Of a DNA stretch of 64,000 bases, positions 42,355 to 51,671 are shown piece after piece. Origin of the DNA: Chrysochromulina tobinii (taxonomy: Eukaryota; Haptophyta; Prymnesiales; Chrysochromulinaceae). Each line of letters starts with the position of its first letter. Positions within the stretch are counted from its first letter, which is position 1. The notes beneath the pieces are model-generated. The model saw nothing but the letters and a program-made list of their open reading frames with translations. It was not told where the DNA came from and did not search any database. The stretch is from the NCBI GenBank assembly GCA_001275005.1, contig JWZX01003318.1:1-64000 (forward strand), read 5' to 3'. The translations under genes and the position numbers were made by a program.

Positions 42355-43533
42355 TTATGACGTTGTGGCGCGTCCCACATTCGAGACACCCAACTTCTTG
42401 AGCAGGTGGTCGCCCGCGCTTACAGGCGCGTACTTTGGCGGGTGACCCTCGTCGACGCACGTGGGCATTGCCTCGATAACAGCTTCATCACGCGGTCCCG
42501 TGAAGAAGGGGATGGAGAGGCGCGGCGCGGAGGCGGCGGCGGAGCCGGGCGGAGGTTTCATGACGCGATGCACTGTCGAGCGCCACCGGCCATTCGTCCA
42601 GATCTCGTACAAGTCGCCGATGTTTACCACAAAGGCGCCCGCTGTCGGTGGGACCGCGTGCCACTCTCCTGTTTGCAGTCGCACCTGCAGGCCGCCGGCA
42701 GCCAGGTCGCCGACGTCGGCCTCGTCCTGGTGGAGGATGGTGAAGCCGGTGTAGTCGGTGTGCTCGCCGTAGCGCACCGCCGACGACTCCTGCGCCTCCG
42801 GCGACAGCGGCGGGTAGTACGCTAGCCGGAGAGAGTAATGTCCAGCCGGTGAGTAGAAAGGCTCGAAGAAATCGGCTGGCAGACCTAGGCTGGCGGCGGT
42901 GAGCTTGTGGAGTGTCTCCAGGACGCGAAGGAGCGCCGCGTAGTAAGCCGCGCCAGCCTCCTCCAGCACCGCTGGCTTCGGCTTAGGCGACTCCGGCTTG
43001 AAGATGAATGACTCAACGAGATCGGGCAAGGCGCCAGCATGGTCGGCGCCTCCGTCGGATCCGTGCTTGTCGCGCGTGCGAGATACGGCCTCGGTACCCA
43101 TGCCGGTGAAGCCGCCGAATGGGTTGCCATACGGGCCGTAGTTGTACACGTTCTTCGATGCCAGATCGTCGGCGAAGAAGCCCATTGCACCATCGCGCAA
43201 TGCTGAGATCGTGTGCGGAGGCACGCCATGGCCCGTGATGATGGCAAAGCCGACGTGCATCATCGCCGAATCCCACTGCTCGGCGACTTGACGCCGCGCC
43301 TCGTCGGCATGCGCCGCCTCGTCGACGAAGGGAGAGATGTCCACGATGGGCACCACAGCAGACGTGGTCTGCTTCACTTTATCGCCCGCACACTTGGACA
43401 GGATGTCGCAGATGCCCATGATGGGCTTAGCTGGGCGGGTGCGGAGCACCTCGGACACCGCCGCGGCTAACGCCTCCTGGACGCCGTGCGCAGCAAGATA
43501 GTCGCGCCCCGAAAGTGCCGACGAGACAGCCAT
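42355..43533 (-). CDS. 2-oxoglutarate/Fe(II)-dependent oxygenase, isopenicillin N synthase-like
   Basis: A single 392-residue frame from ATG at 43533. The N-terminal DIOX_N block reads PIVDISPFVDEA, then HVGFAIITGHGVP. The double-stranded beta-helix has the iron ligands His and Asp in GEHTDYTGFTIL and the distal His in TVHRVMKPP, and the 2-oxoglutarate-binding RxS in RLSIPFFTGP. NIGDLYEIWTNGRWRST is typical of the family. Members hydroxylate, desaturate or cyclise small molecules; the substrate cannot be told. The first 60 residues (AVSEVLRTRPAK) are extra. A DNA transposon ends only a few bases upstream of the ATG, so the native promoter and 5' leader have been displaced or the start may differ. 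Confidence 0.85.
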   Translation of the reverse strand: MAVSSALSGRDYLAAHGVQEALAAAVSEVLRTRPAKPIMGICDILSKCAGDKVKQTTSAVVPIVDISPFVDEAAHADEARRQVAEQWDSAMMHVGFAIITGHGVPPHTISALRDGAMGFFADDLASKNVYNYGPYGNPFGGFTGMGTEAVSRTRDKHGSDGGADHAGALPDLVESFIFKPESPKPKPAVLEEAGAAYYAALLRVLETLHKLTAASLGLPADFFEPFYSPAGHYSLRLAYYPPLSPEAQESSAVRYGEHTDYTGFTILHQDEADVGDLAAGGLQVRLQTGEWHAVPPTAGAFVVNIGDLYEIWTNGRWRSTVHRVMKPPPGSAAASAPRLSIPFFTGPRDEAVIEAMPTCVDEGHPPKYAPVSAGDHLLKKLGVSNVGRATTS

Positions 43534-43539
43534 TCTGTA

Positions 43540-43595
43540 CAGTGTTTGTCATAAGTCCTGACCCCCTGGGTGGGGTGGGGTGGGGTGGGGTCCGC
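43540..43595 (+). repeat. Left terminal inverted repeat
   Basis: It begins CAGTGTTTGTCATAAG and includes four GGGGT units (gtggggtggggtggggtg). It pairs with 47828-47882 and differs by one extra G. The TA target site lies just outside. Confidence 0.92.
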
Positions 43596-43641
43596 CGAAG
43601 TGGCCGATCGCGCTCTGCGCCTCTCTCGCCCCGACGTTCTC

Positions 43642-45736
43642 ATGGCGTCGGCTGCCCCGGGCAAGGCTCGATGCGCGGAGCTCTTCCCGCCCGGCAACCG
43701 TCACCTGGTGATCTTGGGCAACTTCGACGAATCGTACCGAGACCCAGCAAATCAGCCAGACCCGCCCGTGGAGTCGCAGTGGGAGGTCGTGCATGTTGCG
43801 ATCAAGTACATCACCATCAAGCGGCGTGAGGCTGAGAACGAGGGGCAGACCATCAAACTGGAGTTCGCCGCCTTCCTCGAGCTCTACGACCTCGTCAACG
43901 CGCGCGTTGTCAAAGCGAGTGTCCCCTCTAAGCCCGACGTGCGCTTGTACGTCTACTGTGATCGTCCAGGCCCGTTCGCCTGCTCGGTCCTCCAAGGTGA
44001 TGTGCTCCCGATCGAGCCACTGCGGTGCTTGCACGAGATGTCCGATGCGGTATCGGCCGTCAAAGAGGTGTTCGATGCGACTTCGGTGCCGAAGCTGAAC
44101 TGGCTGTGCTGCCTGCGTCATGTTCTCGAGGCGAGGGTGTGCCTACACGGCGGCTCCGAGCTGTATGGAGATCGCCCCTGCTCCGTGCAAGTCAAGCCGC
44201 TGGACTTCATAGGCGAGGTCTTGATCCCCGACCTGGGCGCGAAGAAGATGAAGTCTGCGGGCAAGTTCATGCCTGTGGCCACGGCGGATTCTTTGATGCG
44301 GCTACTCACGCGTGCCGAGGTGGAGTCGCTCAACCTCGCGCTCGTTGTTCGCTTCTCGAAGGGGTCCCCACCGAAGCCCGACGTGGTGCCGTCTGCGTGC
44401 GAGACCTTGGTGGACGAGCTCTCTGAGGCCTTTAAGACCACTCGCCCCGACATGATGCTGGACCTGCCGCCCCTGGCGGCTCCGGACACGTACGGTGGTC
44501 TCGGTGAGAAGACGCCGCGCACGGGCATGGGCGCATCACAGGCTCCAGCAGGCAGCAGCGGTGTGAAGGGCCGCGCGAAGCGCTCCAAGTCGGGCGAGAA
44601 GCCGAAGGCGGAGAAGAAGAGCAAGGAGAAGAAGAAGAAGAAGAAGATGGGCAGCGAGGAGCTCGAGCTCCTCGGCCAGGTTCGTGACGAGATTCTCGAC
44701 GTCTCGAAGGCGCATCGGTCGGTGGCCGGTCACTGCTCCATCCTCCTCGAGATCGTGCGCAAAATTCACAACCCCGACCACGTGCTCAAGGGCATCAACG
44801 GCGCGTATGAGAAGTACAAGCACCATCTCGAGTGCCGCATGCGCGCTCTGGACAAGACGGGCATTATGGGGGGCGACGAGAAGACGGAGCACGTCTTCAA
44901 GGCGCCCACCGACTCAAACGGCAAGAACTGCTCGCGTCTCGAGCAGTCAACGCAGGAGTTTCTTTTCCAGTCCACCAAGGTCTTGAAGATCTTCATCGAC
45001 ATCCGCCCCACGCTTTATGCAGCAGGCGCCGCTGCAGCAGCCGCAGCAGGAGCAGCAGATCCAGCAGCCCTGGCAGCAGCAGTTCCAGCAGCAGCAGCAG
45101 CAGTTCCAGCAGCAGCAGCAGCTGCTGCTGATGCAGCTGATGCAGCAGCAGGTGCAACCGGTCTGGCAGCAGCAGGTGCCGCTCTGGCAGCTGCAGCCGC
45201 AGCAGCCGCCGCCGCTGCAGCAGCCGCCGTTCTCGCAGCAGCCCTGGCAGCAGCCCTGGCAGCAGCCCGTGCAGCAGCCCGTGCAGCAGCCCTGGCAGCC
45301 GCCCGTGCAGCAGCCCTGGCAGCCCTGGCAGCCGCCGTCGACACACGAGAAGCGCTTTGGCCGTGATGGAATTGCATACTCCTTCTCGGAGTTCGTACAG
45401 TGGTATGGCGCATCGGCCAAGGATGAGTGGGGGGCTGCCGCGCTTGCCTTTCGGCAGGTTCCGACACCCCAAGATAAGCAGCAGCCGTCTGTCGACGAAG
45501 GACGGGGACAGAGCGCAGGGCCCAGCACTCCTCTGCACGATGAGCCCCCGTCCAAGCCCCCCACGGTCGGAGCCCGCGACGGTGTCGACTCCGATGACTC
45601 CGATGACGACGAGGACGACGAGGACGACGAGGACGACGAGGACGACGAGGACGACGAGGACGACGAGGACGAGTACGAGTACGAGGACGAGGACGAGGGC
45701 GAGGACGAGGACGAGGACGTGGACGAGGACGTGTAG
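43642..45736 (+). CDS. Cargo/accessory protein of the mariner-type element, unknown family
   Basis: The ATG at 43642 lies 102 bp inside the left terminal repeat. About 240 residues form a globular domain with no family I know (VILGNFDESYRDP, VVHVAIKYITIKRREAENEG, VRLYVYCDRPGPFACSVLQG). A Lys-rich, nuclear-signal-like run follows (EKPKAEKKSKEKKKKKKMG), then a helical region (EELELLGQVRDEILDVSKAH). At about 45014 (ACGCTTTATGCAG) the protein-like frame moves by +1. The old frame gives only polyalanine and stops at 45366. The new one reads a long Gln/Pro tract, then KRFGRDGIAYSFSEFVQWYG and an Asp/Glu tail built from gacgacgag units. A role in target binding or transposition is inferred only from location. 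Confidence 0.65.
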
Positions 45737-46674
45737 GACGAGTGGCCCTCATCACTCTGGTCCATTCGCGGCGCACACTCCGGGCTACCCTCGGCGGCGG
45801 CATGGAGCAGACGTCAGCACAGCGGAGGGTGCCTGCATCGAGCGCGCTCGAGGCGCGAGGCGCTCTAACACACCTACACAGTGTTTGTCACTTGTGTAAG
45901 TCATTAAATTTTAAATAGAAGAAAGGATGGTCGGTTTTTGTCGTTTCGGCAAGCCTCCGCTCCAAAAGGACAAGCGTTTGAGGCGCGAAGCCCGGCCTGT
46001 GGGACGTATCGCGGACGCCCGCCGTCTACATTAGCGAAATATAAGAGGACTGTACCCCTTTTTGGATTGGCCGATAATTCCTACAGAGTTCAAATCGTAT
46101 ATCTATTATGTCCCCCGCGCGCTTCTTTTTTGATGACTCTGTGAAATTTTATCCGAGACTTTCGTCTTGGCGCGATTCGCCAGTGGACGGTGGCGGGTGC
46201 TGGTATTGCAGTACGTCTTAGGAGAGCCCGCTGCTACCCTTTGTGGAGCGGTGATGGTCATCCGTAGGCCGAACCTACCAGCAGCCGTGCTGTCCCTAGG
46301 CCAAGGAGAAGGCCGTCGATGGCGGTCGAGACGCCCATCTCGCAGTCCTTCCATCCATCACCTTCCGCAACGCATGCGTGCCGTGCAGGTGAGTGTGATT
46401 GACCAGCTGCAGCACAGATGCACACGTGCACACTGAGTGCCGCCTCCTCTCGGGCGTCTATGATGTCGTGTGTCGTGAGCGCAGCACACGACGGGCAAGA
46501 CAATCATCAATCTAACGTAGGAACTTGAAACTTCAAGTCGCGTCGTCCACTACGTAAACTTCCGAATACTTACCGAATTCTTCTGAACTGAACGCAGAAA
46601 TCCGGCCGGCTGAACCGCCGCGCGTTCACGTCAGCGCTGTTGCAGAATTCAATCCACTTGAGCTCAGAACCACT
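45737..46674. other. Non-coding centre of the transposon
   Basis: Between the convergent stops of the cargo and transposase genes. It is AT-richer than the host genes in parts (45890-46150). No coding frame is convincing. Confidence 0.5.
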
Positions 46675-47791
46675 CTACTGTGAATAAAACCTATACTTAC
46701 AGTTATGGAAGCACATGCGTCCCGCGAGGGCGCCCGCCTCACTGCCGGCGCGGTAGACCCGGAACGCCTTGTCCAGTCCAACGCTGATATGCTGCGTTGC
46801 GAAGTCAGCCGCGTTCTGCTTCAGGAAATCGGCCAGTAGCCCAAACGCACCATTGTCGAGCGGCGAGAGGTGGTAGCAGTACGGCGGGATGAAGCGCACC
46901 TTGATATGCGTGCCGAGGTGGAAGACGTAGTCTGCATCCTTGTGGATGCTCGCATTGTCCATGATCAAGACCTTGAAGTGCGAGGCAAGGGACTGACCGT
47001 CCGCCTGAAGGGTATGGATGAGCATCGCGTCGAGTGACGCCTGCACGGACGAGCAGTACGAGCAGAGGTGTGAGAAGCGGCACGAGAAGTCACAAGAGGT
47101 GGAACAAGGGTGCGTTCGTCTCGCGTACCTGAAACGAATCAGCCTTAAACGTCCCGTCATTGAAACGCCAGTCCTCAAAACCGCGGTGGGAGACGATCGT
47201 GAGCGCGGAGACGCGCCCCCCGCGTGTCCTGAACTCGTCGCGGACTGTGGGTGCCCGACCACGCAGGCCCCAGCCGATCGTGCTACGGTAGGCTCGCCGA
47301 TCCTTGGCCGTCTCGTCGAGTGCCAAGATCTCGTCGGCCGAGAAGAAGGTCACCATCTCCGAGAGCCAGGCGCGCGCTCGATCCTCATCTCGCATAAGAG
47401 CGAGGTGCTGTATGCGCTGGCGGCACAAGTTGTGCGCGTGCAGCACGCGGCATAGCGTGCGCAAGCTCACTACCTCGCCCGAGGCGAGGTAGATAAGGGC
47501 GTGTTGTTTGCCGAGTGTTGTCGTCGGGGAGTCGAGTACACGGTTCACGAGATCGAACTCCTCATCCTTGGTGAGTGCCCTCGGGCGGCCCTGAGCTCCG
47601 CTCTTCGGCGGGAAGACGTCGCCGGTCTTCTTGAAGGTCGATAACCAGCGCTTCTGGCTCGTGTCTGAGACGTGCAGGTGCTCAGTGACCTCCCGGGCCG
47701 TCAGCCCCAGAGTAGTGCGCTTGAAAACAGCGAGCCACCGGATCGCTGCGACGCGCTTGCAGCGTGAGTCGTCGGGGAGAGAGAGAGACAT
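46675..47791 (-). CDS. Tc1/mariner/IS630-type DDE transposase, two exons
   Basis: The ATG at 47791 opens exon 1 (47791-47129, 221 codons). A GT-AG intron of 88 bp (47041-47128, GTACGC...CGTGCAG) leads to exon 2 (47040-46675). The joined protein has 342 residues, the usual size. An N-terminal helix-turn-helix (GLTAREVTEHLHVSDTSQKR) and a second one bind the ends. The catalytic residues are visible: the first Asp in ILALDETAKDRRAY, the second in VLIMDNASIHKD, and the third in PPYCYHLSPLDNGAFG, 33 residues later, so a DD33D-like triad where many relatives have Glu. No stops or frame breaks are seen. Such enzymes cut and paste DNA into TA sites, matching the flanks. Confidence 0.92.
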
Positions 47792-47827
47792 GAGAGCAGA
47801 GCGAGACGAGGAGCGCGTGACGATTTC

Positions 47828-47882
47828 GCGGACCCCACCCCACCCCACCCCACCAGGGGGTCAGGACTTATGACAAACACTG
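47828..47882 (-). repeat. Right terminal inverted repeat
   Basis: Reverse complement of the left end over 55 bp, including the GGGGT units, with TA just outside at 47883-47884. Confidence 0.92.
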
Positions 47883-47884
47883 TA

Positions 47885-48303
47885 CCCCGCCGCGGCAGAC
47901 TTGAAATCTCAAGCCTGTGAAGTTTGGTTTGACGTCCACACAAGTCTGATTACACGTGTCCTCATGTTGCCTCATGGAGCGAGATTCTTTCCATATTAGT
48001 CATAGTTCCATATGAATATGTGGTTTTTTCCTCAATGGCGATTGCTGACGAAGCACCGCTGGCCTATGCTGCGCAGCTAGCAGAAGACGCCGCTGCGAAT
48101 GCGAAGGCGGCGGTCAGCATGCAGGCGGAGGACGCGCCGCGTTAGCATGCAGGCACGCCTCAGTACGTGCTGGGCCAGCTCATTAAACAGGGTATAGACG
48201 CAGTGCCACATCCACGCTTGCAACTGGCGATGGTGCAAGCGTTCACTGAGATGCAGCAGGGCTCGAGCCCTGGCTTCCAGCTGCTGAGAGGTGACACCGG
48301 GCG
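47885..48303. other. Flank of the transposon with possible exon pieces
   Basis: An ATG at about 48034 gives a 36-codon frame (MAIADEAPLAYAAQLAEDAA). Another frame from about 48143 to 48307 reads QYVLGQLIKQGIDAVPHPRL. Both look protein-like and may be 5' exons of the gene below, but I could not fix the splice sites. Confidence 0.35.
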
Positions 48304-49986
48304 TTGAGCGATCTCCCGCCTTTTTGCTCTGCGGCCTGCACTGCCGCTAGTCTCGCGCTGCTGCCACCACTTGGCCGTCTCGTTGCTCCGTCCCCCATCT
48401 GTTCGTTGCTCATCGTCCCCCCTCTGTCTGTGCATCCGCCAGGCTCGGTGTATGAGCCTCTTGCTGAGCTGCTAGTGCAGGGTGACGCCATCCTGCTTCC
48501 CGGGCATGCGTGGTCGGAGCAGCTGCTTCCGTTGTTGATGGACGTGGCGGCCAGCAGCAGCTGCGGCGATGAGCTCCCGATGGTCGAGACCGATGGTGAG
48601 CTCCAGAGCTTCCCGAACACTGTTGCAGGCAGCAGCAACGCCGTGCGTCGCCGCGCGTCGCCGTCGCTGGCGATGCCGCTCGGCTCGCTTAATGCCCACC
48701 CACGCTGACGCATGGTTGGTTCGGCTCCCGTCGGCGAACTTGCCGCAGTGCTGCTCGAAGAGATGATGCAAGAGATGCTGCCCGCCAATCTGCACCAAAC
48801 CCTTGAGGCACTGCACGCGTACGGCGAGTCGCCGCTGCCGGTCGCCAGCGTGGGTCGGGTGCTCGTGCAGCTCGCACACCTCGACGGGCCGCTCAAGCTC
48901 ACAGCGCAGCCGACGCCGTGCGACCCGCAGACCTTTTCGCAGCACCTGCTGGCGCTCACGTCACAGCTCAACATGCTACACGATCAGCAGAACCGTGCGT
49001 ACCTGCACTCGCCTCACTTTAAGCGCTCCAAGTTCGAGCTCTTTGCGCTGCAGCACATGCAATTGCTCACATGGCTGCAGCGCGTGCACACAGCGCTAAT
49101 GCACTCGGTGGGCCTGCAGGGCCCTGATCTGCTGCAGTACATGGTGAAGCTGGGCTTCGCCGCACGCGTGCTCGTCTTCCAGCCGACGCTCCTGCACACG
49201 CTCCACGTAGTGCAGACGTGCATGTCGCTGCCATCCGAGCCGGTGCCCGGCTCGATGCGTGAGGCGATGCCCCACCCCGCTGACAGCGCCACCGATTTCG
49301 ACCGCGTCGAGTGGCTGCAGCTGAACCTGCTGCTCCAGTTCCAGTCGATCTACAAGAAGGCGCTCTGCCAGCCCGACATCTACCAACACCCGCAGGCCTT
49401 TTCGCAGGGTGAGGTGAAACTCGTGCAGGGCTTCCTGCGCCTCGAGGAGATCTACACGCACTTGATCAACCGTTTCCCACAGTGCTGCCACCTCTCCGCT
49501 CAAGAGCAGGCGGTGCTCTCAAATCTGTGCCAGCAGCTCAACAAGTACTTCACCGATGGCCATCGAATCCGGCAGCTGATCGAACAACAGTCGATGATGC
49601 CGCAGTCGATGGGCAAGCATGCGGTGGCGCAATTGGTGAAGCTCAGCAGCTCCTCATCGCAGTTCGCAGTCCGGGACTGGATCCTGCCCTTCATGGTCAC
49701 CTTCTGCGAGTTGCTCAAGATCATCTGGCAATTGTGGACCAACCTGCTGCGGAAGCAGCATGCATTAGATGCGCAGCGGCGTTCGATCGAAATGCTCGCG
49801 CGTCTCGCCGGCTCAGCCATCGTCAAGCAGCTTACCGACCAGGCACATCGCCTTGCGCACACGGCGCCGTCCATGCCGGTCGGCCCCGACCGCTCGCGCG
49901 TTTTCGACCTCGAGGACGACCCACTTACCTTGCCGACGGAAGCGGAGTTGGTGGCAGAAGAAAAGCTCGAGGAGGAGGACGTGTAG
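48304..49986 (+). CDS. Alpha-helical protein of unknown family, upstream part of a possible longer gene
   Basis: The best-supported piece is the ATG frame 48712-49986, 424 residues, rich in Leu/Gln/His and clearly helical (FELFALQHMQLLTWLQRVHT, RDWILPFMVTFCELLKIIWQ). It ends in an acidic EEKLEEEDV followed by TAG. Upstream in the same frame, 48304-48708 also reads as protein (LAELLVQGDAILLPGHAWSE) with only a TGA between, so introns or nonsense changes may lie here. The next frame (KH/RING) begins directly after the TAG and contains the same EEKLEEEDV motif. Whether these are one gene is open. I recognise no family. Confidence 0.5.
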
Positions 49987-51478
49987 GTGGAGCGCGCGGT
50001 GGAGGCGGCGGCCACGGCGAAGCATGCAAAGGCCGACGCTGCGTCCACGGCCTCACCGGCGCCGGCGCCAGCCGAGGTGCGTGCGGCCGAATCGACATCG
50101 ACCGACCTACACGTCCCTGCAGAAGAGTGGCGAAAGTTCCTCACCGGTTCCAAGTTTGGAAAGCTGATCAAGGTGCTGACGTCCAAAGGGCTCTCGCGTA
50201 AGGATCTCGTCATCTCGAAGGCCAAGATTGCCTCCCTCATCGGCTTCTCAGGGAACACCAAGCGTAAGATCGTCGAGCAAACCGGCTGCGAGATCTTCGT
50301 GTTGGATCAAGAGGGCGTGCCTCCAGGACGGATCACCTCCCGGGTGGAAGTGCGCGGGCTCGTGCTTGTCGGCACCGCGGCGCAGGTCGAGGAAGCGCGC
50401 GCCAAGCTTCTTCCGTACGGCCCGATCGGCGATGTCATCTTGAGCGAAAAGGCCAAGGCGGGGACATCGGCACACACGCACGGTGCCGCTAAGGAGGTCA
50501 GGGCGGACACGGCAGCGGCTGCCCAGGCGGAGTCACGCGATTCGGACTCCGCTCCCCAACCGCGTTCCGTCGAGGTAAGAGCCGAAGTGACTCCGAAGGA
50601 GCGCGCGGCGGCGGAGCGCGCAGCGGCGCTGGCCGTGGCAGAAGAGAAGCTCGAGGAGGAGGACGTGGAGGCGACCGCTGCAGCAGGGGCAGCCGCATCA
50701 GAGGCGGTAGCCGAGGAGACGGCCGCGGCGGCCGCGGCTGCGGCGGCTGAGCAGGCGGCGGCTGAGCAGGTGGTGAAGGTGGCCGAGGATGCGGCGGCAC
50801 GGGCAGCAGCGCACGAGGCCGCCGAGGCGGAGGCAGCGCGGGTAGCCAGGGCGCAGGCGGAGGCTAAGGATGCAGAGGCAGAGGCTCAGCGCTTGGCGGT
50901 GCAGAGGGCGGAGGCGGAGAGGGCTGAGGCGGAGAGGGCTGAGGCGGAGAGGGTGTTTGCGGAGAGGGCTGAGGTAGAAAGAGGGCTGGCAGTGGAGAGG
51001 GTGGAGGCGAGGGTCGAGGCGGAGAGGGCGGAGGTGGAGCGCGCGGCGGCGGAGCGGGCAGCGGCGCTGGCCGTGGCAGAGAGCGCTGGCCGCGGCGGGC
51101 GGGGGGGGCGAGGGGGGCGTGGAGGGCGCGGTGGGCGCGGCCCGACTACTGTGCATCCGCCCCCCCCCGTCCCCTGCGCCGCCAAGGGCCCCAGCACCGG
51201 CTGCAGCTTCAATGCCACCGGCTGCAGCTTCAATGCCAGCGGAGAGGCATCTGACGCTCGCCGACGTGGGCAACATCACCGGCCGTGTGCACGACGAGGT
51301 GCCCGAATCGACCATCGGTGGCCAGACCACGTGCATTGTGTGCATGGTGGGGCCCAAGTCGCACCTTGCGGTGCCGTGCGGCCATCAGCTCGCGTGCGAG
51401 CGCTGCGCGGCCGACATGAAGATTTGCCCGTACTGTCGCACGCCCGTCCAGCTTTGGGTGATGGCACGGGTGGTGTGA
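49987..51478 (+). CDS. KH-domain, coiled-coil and RING-finger protein (putative RNA-binding E3 ligase)
   Basis: It follows the TAG of the frame above without a gap and has no ATG at its start, so it is likely part of the same gene or starts from an internal ATG or exon. A KH domain lies near 50200-50420, with the GFSG loop in SLIGFSGNTKRKIVEQTG. A long Ala/Glu coiled coil (AERAEAERAEAERVFAERAE) follows, then Gly-Arg repeats. In the run of eight G (about 51105) or nine C (about 51162) the frame moves by +1. The last part, in the new frame to 51478, is a C3HC4 RING: CIVCMVGPKSHLAVPCGHQL, then ACERCAADMKICPYCRTPV. Proteins with KH plus RING (such as the MEX3 group) bind mRNA and ubiquitinate partners; that role is inferred. 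Confidence 0.65.
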
Positions 51479-51671
51479 CCAAGAACCTTGGGGCGAAACA
51501 TGGGCCGGGCGGGCAGAGGAAGTCGAGTGGAGAGTACGCTGTACGGTAGACTTTTTAAGTGACTACGTTAAGTGCACCGCAGAGTGCACACACACCCGGG
51601 GGCCTAACGCCAACCGCCCGCACTCCACATGAAAGCCCCATGGCCGACGATCTTGGATCTATTTAACTATT

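Larger units (their letters stand above)
43540..47882. mobile_element. Complete two-gene Tc1/mariner/IS630-type DNA transposon
   Basis: The ends are 55-56 bp near-perfect inverted repeats starting CAGTGTTTGTCATAAGTCC and running through (GGGGT)n. The element is flanked by TA on each side (43538-43539 and 47883-47884), the usual target duplication of Tc1/mariner elements. It is 4,343 bp, about two to three times a simple mariner. Inside, a transposase gene and an unrelated cargo gene both read inward, starting 91 and 102 bp from the ends. About 930 bp of non-coding sequence separates their stops. Intact ends and an intact transposase frame suggest recent activity. Confidence 0.93.

Noticed and set aside
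45017-45366. Polyalanine extension of the cargo protein as its true C-terminus
   Set aside because: Only repeat translation and then a stop; the +1 frame continues with non-repetitive protein. Kept as a finding because it could still be made.
48712-49986. Gamma-tubulin complex component
   Set aside because: Helical and Gln/Leu-rich, but none of the conserved GRIP1/GRIP2 motifs is present.
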